DNA of 28,073 bases from JADJLQ01 sp034439915 (GCA_034439915.1 JAWXBI010000007.1:1-28073); one strand, 5' to 3'. Counted from the stretch's first letter, positions 1-7,263 are shown. Notes: a model not told the origin generated them from the sequence alone. Translations and numbers: made by a program.

Positions 1-363
1 ATTGGCAATGATCAGCTCTGCCGCTCGTTTTTCTTTCTCCTGGTTTTGAAAAGCCAGTTCCTTGTTGGCAATGCCTAACTCTGCCGCCCGTTTTTCTTTT
101 TCATCATCCTGAAATGCAAGTTCTATGTTAGCAATTCCCAGTTCTGTAGCACGTTTTCTTTTCTCTTCTTTTTGAAACGTCAGTTCTTCGTTAGCAATAA
201 CCAGCTCTGTAGCTCGTTTTCCTTTCTCGTCTTTTTGAAAAGCCAGTTCTTTATGAGCAATAATTAATTCTGCCGCCAGTTTATCTTTTTCTTTGATCTG
301 AAAAGCCAATTCTTTACGAGCAATAATTAATTCATTATCATTTGATTCATTTTGTTTTCTCAT
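1..363 (-). CDS. Tandem-repeat coiled-coil N-terminus, probable sensor histidine kinase (partial)
   Basis: The frame opens at an ATG (361-363) and stays open for 121 codons to the left edge, so the C-terminal part is missing. After a short leader (MRKQNESNDN) the protein is six copies of a 21-residue unit of the type ELIIANKELAFQNEEKEKRAA, which is three heptads per unit and should form a continuous coiled coil. The matching DNA period is 63 bp. From family knowledge, this repeat usually sits in front of PAS and histidine-kinase domains in Bacteroidota sensors; those domains are outside the window, so the kinase call is inference. It lies 43 bp downstream of a receiver-domain gene on the same strand and follows kaiC and a CheB remnant, as expected of a signalling cluster. 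No signal peptide or membrane segment is visible, so a cytosolic sensor is likely. Confidence 0.7.
   Translation of the reverse strand, partial: MRKQNESNDNELIIARKELAFQIKEKDKLAAELIIAHKELAFQKDEKGKRATELVIANEELTFQKEEKRKRATELGIANIELAFQDDEKEKRAAELGIANKELAFQNQEKEKRAAELIIAN
1..363 (-). repeat. Six tandem 63-bp repeats inside the coding frame
   Basis: The marker GCAAT recurs at 5, 68, 131, 194, 257 and 320, an exact 63-bp spacing. The copies differ mainly at third positions and at a few charged residues. Because 63 is divisible by 3, gain or loss of units keeps the frame and changes only coiled-coil length by three heptads. Confidence 0.9.
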
Positions 364-406
364 CGTATTGCTCTATAAAATTGTTCTGTTATGAATTGGC
401 GCATAA

Positions 407-874
407 TTAATTGCTTTGTAATGTGATCACAAAATTTTCCCTGACCGGTTGTGTAAGATTTCCTTGCGCTATAATTGTTAACACTTGAAGAATTATTTTT
501 TTGAATTGCGTAAATTGAGGAGTTTTACGAATGAAATATTGCGCCCCGTTTTGGTAAAACTGGTTTACTACCTCTTGTTCAAGGGAGGTGGAGAACACGA
601 TTACAGGAAACAACTTCAGTTTACTGTTTTGTTTTATTTCCGATAAGCATTCGAACCCGTTTTTACGGGGCATATTCAGGTCAAGGAGTAGAACATCAGG
701 AAGTTCCTGTGTTCCATTTGTAAGCAGATGCATAAGGTGCTCTCCATCAGGCAAAGTTATAAAATTCGCAGATAGAGATGACCCATCTAACACTGCTTTA
801 AAAAAGAGTGAATCGTCAGCATCGTCATCTGCAAGAAGTATATTCAAAGGAGCATTTTGTTGTTCAGCGTTCAT
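407..874 (-). CDS. Single-domain response regulator (Rcp1-like receiver)
   Basis: A 155-residue protein that is a receiver domain with a short tail and no output domain. The acidic cluster DDD is at residues 16-18, the phospho-acceptor is Asp65 in LLLDLNMPRKNG, the Ser/Thr switch is in VIVFSTS, and the conserved Lys is in FIRKTP. This matches the Rcp1/CheY-like family of stand-alone receivers that pass phosphate from a sensor kinase to a partner. I take the ATG at 872-874. The frame stays open to a TTG at 901, which would add nine residues with no family match. A -7 word (TATCTTTG, 921-928) lies upstream, so it may have its own promoter. The neighbouring sensor-like gene starts 43 bp downstream and is the obvious partner; kaiC is upstream. 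Confidence 0.88.
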   Translation of the reverse strand: MNAEQQNAPLNILLADDDADDSLFFKAVLDGSSLSANFITLPDGEHLMHLLTNGTQELPDVLLLDLNMPRKNGFECLSEIKQNSKLKLFPVIVFSTSLEQEVVNQFYQNGAQYFIRKTPQFTQFKKIILQVLTIIAQGNLTQPVRENFVITLQSN

Positions 875-920
875 AAGGGACTTATTAAAATATCCAGTCA
901 AAGTATCCTGATAGGCGGAG

Positions 921-928
921 CAAAGATA
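921..928 (-). promoter_or_regulatory. Bacteroidota -7 element for the receiver gene
   Basis: On the minus strand this reads TATCTTTG, an exact match to TAnnTTTG. It lies about 47 nt before the ATG at 874. A weak TTTAC sits 17 nt further upstream in the place of the -33 TTTG. It suggests that the receiver and sensor genes can be transcribed independently of kaiC. Confidence 0.45.
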
Positions 929-960
929 TTGTTTCTATGATTCGTGTAAATTAACATCCT

Positions 961-1056
961 TTAAACAACTAAGCCTGATGCAATTAAAGAAAAGAAGTTA
1001 AGCGCTCCAGCTGAACCGCCAATACCTACAATGAATATAGGCTGAACTGTTTTCAT
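961..1056 (-). pseudogene. Remnant of a CheB-type methylesterase (N-terminal fragment)
   Basis: An ATG at 1054-1056 opens a 31-codon frame ending at TAA (961-963), seven bases past the kaiC stop. Its residues 7-20 read IFIVGIGGSAGALN, which is the signature start of the CheB methylesterase domain (consensus VGIGASAGGL, containing the catalytic Ser). After about ten further residues the frame stops, whereas a CheB domain needs about 180 residues and CheB/CheR fusions need over 800. The most economical reading is that an internal deletion removed almost all of a CheB or CheB-CheR sensor gene that once sat between kaiC and the receiver gene. The protein should be non-functional. The identification rests on a short but very characteristic motif. 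Confidence 0.62.
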
Positions 1057-1062
1057 TGATTG

Positions 1063-2583
1063 TTATTTATTTTTTTCATTCTCAGGAGCACTTTTATCAA
1101 AATTCTTTTTCTGATTGCCGCTAAACGTAGATTCAGCATTGGGTGTCAAAATAATTCCATCATCACTCAAAATAAATTTGTGGATATCGCTATCATGGCT
1201 AGTGCCACGAGACTTAACAATGAATACTTCCCGGGTGCGTTTTCTACCCTCATCATCTTCTACCATTCTCACAATAATCCAGGTGTCAATCAGTGATGAA
1301 ACACCTATTTCACCACTCGTGTTACTTTGAAAGGTTGCAGAAACAAGACTTGTAAAAAACGTAGTGATGCTCCTGGATTTAAAGAGATCAATCATGCGGG
1401 TAATCATCGATGAAACTTCACGTAGTTCCCCTTCTCCAACAAGACTTGTGAGGGGATCTACAACCACCGCCTTTGGTTTGAAACTATCAACCAGCTTATA
1501 AACATTCAGTAAATGCATCTCCAAACCAAGAAAGGAAGGTCTAAGAGCCACAATCTTTAATAATCCTTTTTCCACCCAGGGCGCTAAATCAATACCGATA
1601 GAAAGAAGGTTTTGAACGAGTTGCCCTGATGATTCTTCATAGGAGAAGAAAAGACATCGTTCACCACGTTTACAACTTTCCAGTGCAAATGCCCCCGCAA
1701 AACTTGTTTTTCCGCTACCTGCTGTGCCCGAAGCCAGTATTGTGCTGCCTTTGGTGTAACCTTTACGGCTCTTGAATAATTTATCTAACGATGGAATTCC
1801 TGTAGAAACCTTCTGGTCTGTGCCCGGTTGTTCAAGCCCTGCTGAAGTGATGGGAATTACTGAAAGTCCTTGATTATCGATGACGAATGGATATTCGCTT
1901 GTTCCATGACTTGACCCCCGATATTTAATGACACGAATTCTACGGGTGGCCATTTGGTCTCTCACCCTGTTATCCAGCAGAATGATGCAATCGGAGATAT
2001 ACTCCTCCAGACCATGACGTGTATATGAATCGTTTTGTCCCGGCTCGCCTGTAACGATTGCCGTAACCTTTTTTTCTTTAAGCCATCGAAAAAGTCTTTT
2101 TATCTCTAAGCGAAGAATACCAATATCTGTAATCCCTGAAAAAAGCGATTCAAGCGAATCTAAAACAACACGTTTGGCACCGATAGAATCAATGGCTTCT
2201 TCCAAACGAACGAATATTCCTTCAAGGTTAAAGTCGGTCTCCTGAATGTCTTTGCGCTCTAAAACAACATTTTCAAGCACAATCTTTTTCCGCGAAACAA
2301 GGCCTGGCAAATCCATATTGAGAGAAGCCACGTTTTTATAAAGTTCATCTTCTGTCTCTTCAAACGACATGAGAATACCTGGCTCGTTATAATCGGTCGC
2401 ACCTTTGATTAGAAAATCAATCCCAAAAAGTGTTTTGCCGGAGCCGGCATTTCCGGAAACTAAAGTGGTTCCATTTTGCGGTAGCCCGCCTTCGGTAATT
2501 TCGTCAAAACCTTTGATGCCGGTAGGGCATTTGATCAATTTGTTACGAATAGTTGTGCTTTTTTTCTTGGTAGATTTTATCAT
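1063..2583 (-). CDS. kaiC: KaiC-like double RecA-fold ATPase
   Basis: A 506-residue protein, close to the 519 residues of cyanobacterial KaiC, with two tandem RecA/KaiC domains. CI (about 16-245) has Walker A GNAGSGKT at 44-51 and a double glutamate at 75-76 (FEE). CII (about 258-480) has Walker A GTAGSGKT at 286-293 and a double glutamate at 316-317 (YEE). The segment aligning with the S431/T432 autophosphorylation pair of Synechococcus KaiC reads GVSSLIDTW, so both positions are Ser (429-430). This argues for a hexameric ATPase able to autophosphorylate; that is inference. No kaiA or kaiB is visible. It heads a minus-strand series with a CheB remnant, a receiver and a repeat-rich sensor, which suggests a role in signal transduction or timing rather than a full cyanobacterial clock. 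Start: ATG at 2581-2583. Confidence 0.9.
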   Translation of the reverse strand: MIKSTKKKSTTIRNKLIKCPTGIKGFDEITEGGLPQNGTTLVSGNAGSGKTLFGIDFLIKGATDYNEPGILMSFEETEDELYKNVASLNMDLPGLVSRKKIVLENVVLERKDIQETDFNLEGIFVRLEEAIDSIGAKRVVLDSLESLFSGITDIGILRLEIKRLFRWLKEKKVTAIVTGEPGQNDSYTRHGLEEYISDCIILLDNRVRDQMATRRIRVIKYRGSSHGTSEYPFVIDNQGLSVIPITSAGLEQPGTDQKVSTGIPSLDKLFKSRKGYTKGSTILASGTAGSGKTSFAGAFALESCKRGERCLFFSYEESSGQLVQNLLSIGIDLAPWVEKGLLKIVALRPSFLGLEMHLLNVYKLVDSFKPKAVVVDPLTSLVGEGELREVSSMITRMIDLFKSRSITTFFTSLVSATFQSNTSGEIGVSSLIDTWIIVRMVEDDEGRKRTREVFIVKSRGTSHDSDIHKFILSDDGIILTPNAESTFSGNQKKNFDKSAPENEKNK

Positions 2584-3008
2584 TATGATAGTCCTTTATT
2601 ATTTTATTAAGATAGAGTTCCCATAGATTTATTTTCAATTTAAATCTACTAAATTTATTCATACTGTCTATTTCGCAGGATTGTACCTTGTTTGTCGATC
2701 GATTATTGCTTCCTCTATCGCCCCAGCATGACCGTTAACGGTTTCGGGCTTGGCGATCGGGCGGGATTTCCCTGCCTGACTGCGTCACGCAGGCAGGGGA
2801 GCACAAACTGTCAACCTGCACTGAACTTAAATAGAAGCACCAAACACCAAGTTTGTAAAGCGTGTCCAGCCTTTTATCGGGGTCAGCCCGCCTGACGCAA
2901 AGCCCGTGTTGTGCGTTCGTATTACTCTTGCCATAAAGATGTGTTGTTCTAATATAACGTAAACTGTCCTAAGAATTTAGGAATAAATAATCTGGTTCAA
3001 TATTCAAG
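2584..3008. other. Gene-free stretch upstream of kaiC
   Basis: This stretch of about 425 bp has no credible gene. The first 100 bp is AT-rich and should hold the kaiC promoter, but I see no exact TAnnTTTG. From 2732 to about 2920 it carries the palindromic element described separately. The rest (2920-3008) is AT-rich and lies just beyond the 3' end of the next minus-strand gene; no convincing terminator is visible. Confidence 0.6.
2732..2920. repeat. Large imperfect palindrome, attC-like or REP-like element
   Basis: The outer arms are 2745-2765 and 2887-2906. The second, reverse-complemented, begins CGGGCTTTGCG and ends GGCGGG, like the first (CGGGCTTGGCG then GGCGGG). Nested inside are a 9-bp hairpin CCCTGCCTG/CAGGCAGGG (2770-2778 with 2790-2798) and a 7-bp pair ACAAACT/AGTTTGT (2803-2809 with 2850-2856). 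A perfect palindrome CCGTTAACGG (2732-2741) marks the left end and GTGTTGTGCG (2906-2915) the right. It is more GC-rich than its surroundings. The overall plan resembles a folded attC cassette site but does not fit the RYYYAAC/GTTRRRY core boxes exactly. A dispersed REP-type repeat is an equally good reading. Confidence 0.55.
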
Positions 3009-3434
3009 TTACTTAACATAGTTAGGAGATACGCACTTTTGCCAATACTCAACTATAATTTTGACTAGCTCCCTTAATTCTTGGAAACTTGAAGGCTTGA
3101 TAAAAAAGCCTTGAATTGATTTTGAGTAAGCGTCAATAACAGCATCTTGTTCGGCACTTGTTGTAAAAAATAAGTAAGGAATGGTTTTTATTCGAATGCT
3201 CTCGTTTTCATGAATTTGTTTTCTTAATTCTATTCCATTTAATTTTGGCATATTAATATCAGAAAAAACAATGAATGGTTCAGTGCTTTCTGCAGTCAAA
3301 TAGGCAAGTGCCTCTTGTCCGTCATTAAAAAAAATAATTTCATTTTTATAGTGGAGTTCTTCAAATACTTCACCAAACATTTCTTGGTCATCAATGTCAT
3401 CTTCAACGATTATAATTGCTCCATTCTTATTCAT
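3009..3434 (-). CDS. Single-domain response regulator (receiver only)
   Basis: A 141-residue receiver with no output domain. The acidic residues EDD are at 11-13, the phospho-acceptor Asp59 lies in IVFSDINMPKLNG, the switch is in FFTTS (about 89-93), and Lys113 is in FFIKPS. It belongs to the same Rcp1-like class as the receiver at 407-874, but the two are diverged. A -7 word TACATTTG (3461-3468, minus strand) lies 27 nt before the ATG, so it is probably transcribed alone. No kinase is adjacent, making it an orphan regulator here; the KaiC cluster begins about 430 bp further on. Its target is unknown. Confidence 0.88.
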   Translation of the reverse strand: MNKNGAIIIVEDDIDDQEMFGEVFEELHYKNEIIFFNDGQEALAYLTAESTEPFIVFSDINMPKLNGIELRKQIHENESIRIKTIPYLFFTTSAEQDAVIDAYSKSIQGFFIKPSSFQELRELVKIIVEYWQKCVSPNYVK

Positions 3435-3460
3435 TTTATTTTGTTTGAAAGTTTAATGTG

Positions 3461-3468
3461 CAAATGTA
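3461..3468 (-). promoter_or_regulatory. Bacteroidota -7 element for the orphan receiver gene
   Basis: Read on the minus strand this is TACATTTG, an exact TAnnTTTG match, 27 nt before the ATG at 3434. No clear -33 TTTG was found. Confidence 0.45.
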
Positions 3469-3618
3469 AAATTTAATTTCCTGCAGTCACTTTGAAGCTC
3501 GCACTGTCGCCAAAAGCATGAAGAACAACATCTGGTTTTACGCAATATTGAGTTAAATATCAAATATCAGCATTAAATGCGATTATCCATACTTCTATTC
3601 GGCCTGCGGAATGTGAAT

Positions 3619-3911
3619 TTATTGGTGTGCGTGGGTATAGATATCCGTGGTCTATAGGGATTGGTGTCCCAGCGCTTTATGGATCGCCCGGAGATCTAGG
3701 CCTGCCTCCAACAAATGGGTGGCAGCCCGAAGACGTACGAATGCCGAAGTGTATATACTGTAGAATAGGCCTCCACATTGGCCTTTTCCAATGCCCTGTG
3801 AAACACAACTTGTATGCTTCTTGCGCTATAAGGACCCCTATCCATGCTCTACACAAACCAATATTGTACCGGATAAGCTTTAATATAACCCTGCAAACAG
3901 CAGGAAGAAGG
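3619..3911 (-). pseudogene. Decayed tyrosine recombinase/integrase, C-terminal half
   Basis: On the minus strand, pieced together across frames, the sequence reads LLPAVCR, then YIKAYPVQYWFV, a stop, GPYSARSIQVVFHRALEKAN, TVYTLRHSY, a frameshift, THLLEAGLDLRAIHKALGHQ, a stop, and TTDIYTH. These are the catalytic-domain motifs of phage-type/XerD-like recombinases: the Arg of LRHS (codon 3744-3746), the GHQ box and the nucleophile Tyr of IYTH (codon 3637-3639). At least three in-frame stops and two frame changes show it is dead. The break after LRHSY is best explained by an insertion of 11 nt near 3728-3738. The N-terminal half is not found up to the tRNA at 4114, so the gene is also truncated. 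It points to past mobile-element or integron-type activity here. Confidence 0.82.
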
Positions 3912-4113
3912 TACTTAAAGACTAAAATAGACCTGGAATTTAGTGATCAATTGATTCAAATTAGTGAGAGCCCCTGAAAAATGACCCGATACTTAGGGTC
4001 TCAAATCCATTTTCCAGGTATGTAAGGTTAGAATTGAAAATTAAAACTGTTGGAAAACTCCTCTAGGAAAGAGATATTTGCAGTCCGAAGAAAAAAACCC
4101 TCGATAGGGTGGT

Positions 4114-4188
4114 GGTCTCATAGTTCAACGGATAGAATAGGAGTTTCCTAAACTCTTGATCCAGGTTCGATTCCCGGTGAGACTACCA
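4114..4188 (+). tRNA. tRNA-Arg (anticodon CCT)
   Basis: A 75-nt cloverleaf with the 3' CCA encoded (4186-4188). The acceptor arms are GGTCTCA (4114-4120) and TGAGACT (4178-4184), with a G-U first pair. The anticodon stem GGAGT/ACTCT encloses the loop TTCCTAA, giving anticodon CCT, which decodes AGG. The T arm is CCAGG-TTCGATT-CCCGG, with an A-C mismatch at the middle pair, which is unusual but should be tolerated. The recombinase remnant lies on its 5' side, not at the 3' end where tRNA-targeting integrases normally sit. No duplicate of the tRNA 3' end was noticed. Confidence 0.93.
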
Positions 4189-4280
4189 CTTTTTCCAGGG
4201 TGCCTTTCAACTAACCGTCCCGGACTATGTCCTGGCTGGAAAACCCAAGGATCAATCCATAATTTCTACATTTTTTAAAT

Positions 4281-5498
4281 TTGTCTGCTCATCACTTTAA
4301 ACTTCACCGGCCTCAGGTCCTGGAAGTCGTCCAATGTCTTAAAGAAATATTTCAACAGCAACGGTTAGCCGATAAAGTCATCGAAAAATGTTTTAAATCG
4401 AATCCCAAACTGGGAAAGCGGGACAGGGCATTTATTGCAGAACAAGTATACGATATCACCAGAAATTATGTCCTCGTATCTTCCTGTGTCCCTGAAGCCG
4501 AAAACTTCTGGTCAATAGTCGGGGCCTGGCTGATTATCAAACAACAGGACTTGCCGGAATGGCAGGAATTCCAATCCTTATCGGTATCCCGGGTCCAAAA
4601 AAATCTGGCAGGCTTGATAAAAGACCCTGCCTTCAAATGGTCGATACCTCCCGGCCTCGATATTTATGGTAAATCGGTTTTAGGGGAGAGATGGTACAAG
4701 GAGATGCAGGCAATGCACCAGGCAGCACCCCTGATCATCCGGGTAAATAGGATAAAAGCAAACAGTAAACAGGTCAGCGAAGCATTACAATCCCTTGAAA
4801 TCAGGTACCGGTTGATCCCGTCCTCGTCTACGGAGTCTATTGTCATTGATCAACGTATCAATTTATTTTCTACTCCTATATTTAAACAAGGTTGGGTGGA
4901 AGTTCAGGACCACTCATCCCAACAAGTTGGCCACTTTGTTGCTCCTCAGCCAGGTATGCGCATCGTGGATGCCTGTGCCGGGGGTGGCGGCAAATCGTTG
5001 CATCTGGCGGCACTGATGGGCAATAAGGGGCGTATCATCAGTATGGATATCGATGGGTACAAATTGAATAATCTGAAAGTGCGGGCCAAAAGGGCAGGCG
5101 CCGGAATCATCGAAAGTCGTCTGATTGAAAACAATAAAACGATTAAACGACTGGCAGAAACTGCGGACAAAGTATTATTGGATGTGCCCTGTAGTGGGTC
5201 CGGGGTGCTGAGGCGCAACCCCGATGCCAAATACCGGCTGGACAAGGATTATATTGAACAATTGATCATCAAACAAAAACATATACTCGACGACTACAGC
5301 ATCATGGTCAAACCCGGAGGAGAATTGATTTATGTGACCTGCAGCATATTTCCCGCTGAAAATGAAAACCAGATCGAATTATTTTTAAAAAACCATCCGG
5401 AATTTGAATTGATCCAGACCCAGCAATTGTGGCCCTCAGAATGCGGTTTTGATGGATTTTTTATGGTTAAAATGAAAAAGCATGCCCCTGCCGTTTAA
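4281..5498 (+). CDS. RsmB/NOP-family rRNA (cytosine-5) methyltransferase
   Basis: A 405-residue SAM-dependent RNA m5C methyltransferase; E. coli RsmB (16S C967) has 429 residues. The N-terminal third (about 10-120) resembles the NusB-like RNA-binding domain. The Rossmann methyltransferase domain follows: motif I VDACAGGGGKS (229-239), acidic MDID (255-258), motif IV LDVPCSGSG with Cys304, and motif VI YVTCSIFPAEN with the catalytic Cys354. Both cysteines of the family mechanism are present. The start is a TTG at 4281: an in-frame stop lies 19 bp upstream and the first ATG would remove the whole N-terminal domain. It is monocistronic or cotranscribed with pyrG 60 bp downstream. The exact target base cannot be told from sequence. 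Confidence 0.88.
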   Translation: MSAHHFKLHRPQVLEVVQCLKEIFQQQRLADKVIEKCFKSNPKLGKRDRAFIAEQVYDITRNYVLVSSCVPEAENFWSIVGAWLIIKQQDLPEWQEFQSLSVSRVQKNLAGLIKDPAFKWSIPPGLDIYGKSVLGERWYKEMQAMHQAAPLIIRVNRIKANSKQVSEALQSLEIRYRLIPSSSTESIVIDQRINLFSTPIFKQGWVEVQDHSSQQVGHFVAPQPGMRIVDACAGGGGKSLHLAALMGNKGRIISMDIDGYKLNNLKVRAKRAGAGIIESRLIENNKTIKRLAETADKVLLDVPCSGSGVLRRNPDAKYRLDKDYIEQLIIKQKHILDDYSIMVKPGGELIYVTCSIFPAENENQIELFLKNHPEFELIQTQQLWPSECGFDGFFMVKMKKHAPAV

Positions 5499-5558
5499 AT
5501 AGGCTGCGAAATATTTTTACCTTTACATCCCGTAGTAACATAAACGCAATTTCAGGCT

Positions 5559-7205
5559 ATGAGTAAATACGTATTTATTACGGGTGGAGTCACCTCCTCA
5601 TTGGGGAAAGGAATCATAGCCGCCTCACTGGCCAAATTGCTTCAATCACGTGGATTTAAAGTCACTATTCAAAAATTTGACCCCTATATCAATGTAGACC
5701 CGGGTACCCTCAATCCGTATGAACATGGGGAGTGTTATGTGACGGTGGATGGTGCCGAAACGGACCTTGACCTGGGGCATTACGAACGGTTCCTCAATAC
5801 ACCGACTTCACAAGCCAACAATGTCACCACAGGCAGGATATACCAAACGGTAATCAATAAAGAACGAGCAGGTGACTACCTGGGTAAAACTGTGCAGGTC
5901 ATTCCTCATATCACGGATGAGATCAAAAGGCGTATTAAATTGCTGGGGAATGACAAGACCTATGATATCATCATCACCGAAATAGGAGGCACGGTAGGGG
6001 ATATTGAATCTTTGCCTTATCTGGAAGCTATCCGGCAGCTCCGGCAAGAATTGCCCCATTACGATACGGTGTTTATGCACCTCACCCTGATACCCTATTT
6101 ATCTGCCGCCAATGAACTCAAAACGAAACCCACCCAGCATAGTGTCAAGGAGCTGCTGACGACCGGAATCCAGCCCGATATCCTGGTTTGCCGGACGGAA
6201 CATCCCATCAATAAAGAAATCAGGCAAAAGCTGGCACTGTTTTGTAATGTCGATAAAAATTCTGTTGTCGAAGCCATTGATGCAGAGTCCATCTATGATG
6301 TCCCTATCCTGATGCTGAAGGAAGCCCTGGATAGGATCGTACTCACCAAACTACACCTCAAATCTAAACACGAACCGGATTTGGAAGCCTGGCGTACTTT
6401 CCTGGCCAAATTAAAACATCCGGTGAGTGAAGTCACTATTGGATTAATCGGCAAATACCACGAATTAAGAGATGCCTACAAATCCATCTACGAATCTTTT
6501 GTACACGCCGGGGCGGTCAATGAATGTAAAGTAAATATTGAGGCCGTACATGCAGAATCTCTTGAAAACCTCGATCAGATTCCCGACAATCTGAAACATT
6601 TGCATGGTATACTGATTGCCCCTGGTTTTGGTGCTCGCGGCATTGAAGGAAAATATAGGGCAATTGAATATGCCAGGACTCAATCAGTACCTTTTTTTGG
6701 GATTTGCCTGGGCCTTCAATCGGCTGTAGTCGAATTTGCCAGAAACGTCCTGAATATCCACGATGCAGCCAGTACGGAAGTGAATCCTGCCTCCAAAAAC
6801 CCGGTAATCGATATGATGCAGGAACAAAAAATGATCACGGCCAAAGGAGGCACTATGCGATTGGGATCGTTTGATTGCAAGATCAAACAAGGATCTGCTG
6901 CATATAAAATTTACAATAAAGAAATTATAAGGGAAAGACACCGCCACCGTTGGGAGTTTAACAATAAATATGCTGACTTATTTGAAGCTAGTGGATTCCA
7001 TGCCTCCGGAGTAAATCCCGAATCCAACCTGGTTGAAATCATGGAATTGAGCTCCCATCCCTGGTTTATCGGTGTACAATTTCATCCGGAATTACAAAGT
7101 ACGGTTGAAAACCCACATCCATTATTTGTTTCCTTCATAGAGGCAGCTATCCAATTCAAACTTAAAGGAATCCAGGTCCAACCAGAAGCGGTATTTAATT
7201 CCTGA
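5559..7205 (+). CDS. pyrG: CTP synthase (glutamine-hydrolysing)
   Basis: A 548-residue enzyme of standard length that converts UTP, ATP and glutamine to CTP, the last step of de novo pyrimidine nucleotide synthesis in the cytosol. The N-terminal amidoligase domain (1 to about 270) starts with the typical KYVFITGGVTSSLGKG nucleotide-binding loop. The C-terminal class I glutaminase domain (about 290-540) has the nucleophile Cys in GICLGLQ (about residue 390) and the His-Glu pair in QFHPE. A near-consensus -7 word TACCTTTA lies at 5519-5526, about 30 nt before the ATG. No frameshift or missing motif was found. Confidence 0.97.
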   Translation: MSKYVFITGGVTSSLGKGIIAASLAKLLQSRGFKVTIQKFDPYINVDPGTLNPYEHGECYVTVDGAETDLDLGHYERFLNTPTSQANNVTTGRIYQTVINKERAGDYLGKTVQVIPHITDEIKRRIKLLGNDKTYDIIITEIGGTVGDIESLPYLEAIRQLRQELPHYDTVFMHLTLIPYLSAANELKTKPTQHSVKELLTTGIQPDILVCRTEHPINKEIRQKLALFCNVDKNSVVEAIDAESIYDVPILMLKEALDRIVLTKLHLKSKHEPDLEAWRTFLAKLKHPVSEVTIGLIGKYHELRDAYKSIYESFVHAGAVNECKVNIEAVHAESLENLDQIPDNLKHLHGILIAPGFGARGIEGKYRAIEYARTQSVPFFGICLGLQSAVVEFARNVLNIHDAASTEVNPASKNPVIDMMQEQKMITAKGGTMRLGSFDCKIKQGSAAYKIYNKEIIRERHRHRWEFNNKYADLFEASGFHASGVNPESNLVEIMELSSHPWFIGVQFHPELQSTVENPHPLFVSFIEAAIQFKLKGIQVQPEAVFNS

Positions 7206-7233
7206 TAGCATGGTAAATGGTCAGGGTTGAATT

Positions 7234-7263
7234 ATTACCTTAGTTTGATTAAAACAAGGTAAT
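7234..7263 (+). promoter_or_regulatory. Hairpin abutting the start codon of the oxidoreductase gene
   Basis: The arms ATTACCTTaGTTT (7234-7246) and AAACAAGGTAAT (7252-7263) pair along 12 bp with one bulged A and a 5-nt loop. The 3' arm ends directly before the ATG at 7264 and contains the only purine-rich AAGG that could act as a ribosome binding site. In mRNA the hairpin would hide the start region; in DNA it could be a dyad operator. Confidence 0.5.

Larger units (their letters stand above)
3435..4113. other. Gene-free stretch with recombinase remnant
   Basis: About 680 bp without an intact gene. It contains, in order, the promoter of the receiver gene (3461-3468), an attC-end-like word on the minus strand (3520-3543), a decayed tyrosine recombinase (3619-3911) and a short hairpin ACCCT-CGAT-AGGGT (4097-4110) just before the tRNA. 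The plus-strand open frame over 3627-3977 is the antisense of the recombinase remnant. Nothing recognisable was seen in 3912-4096. Confidence 0.6.

Noticed and set aside
2692..2895. Plus-strand open frame of 67 codons upstream of kaiC
   Set aside because: It lies across the palindromic element and has no protein-like composition or initiation signal.
3627..3977. Plus-strand open frame of 116 codons
   Set aside because: It is antisense to the tyrosine recombinase remnant, whose motifs are clear on the minus strand; the plus product has no family pattern.
4097..4110. Hairpin ACCCT-CGAT-AGGGT followed on the minus strand by a T-run
   Set aside because: Only five base pairs, and no minus-strand gene ends here, so a terminator call is not justified.
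4114..4188. tRNA-Arg as attachment site for the recombinase
   Set aside because: The remnant lies on the 5' side of the tRNA, and I saw no duplicated tRNA 3' end elsewhere in the window.
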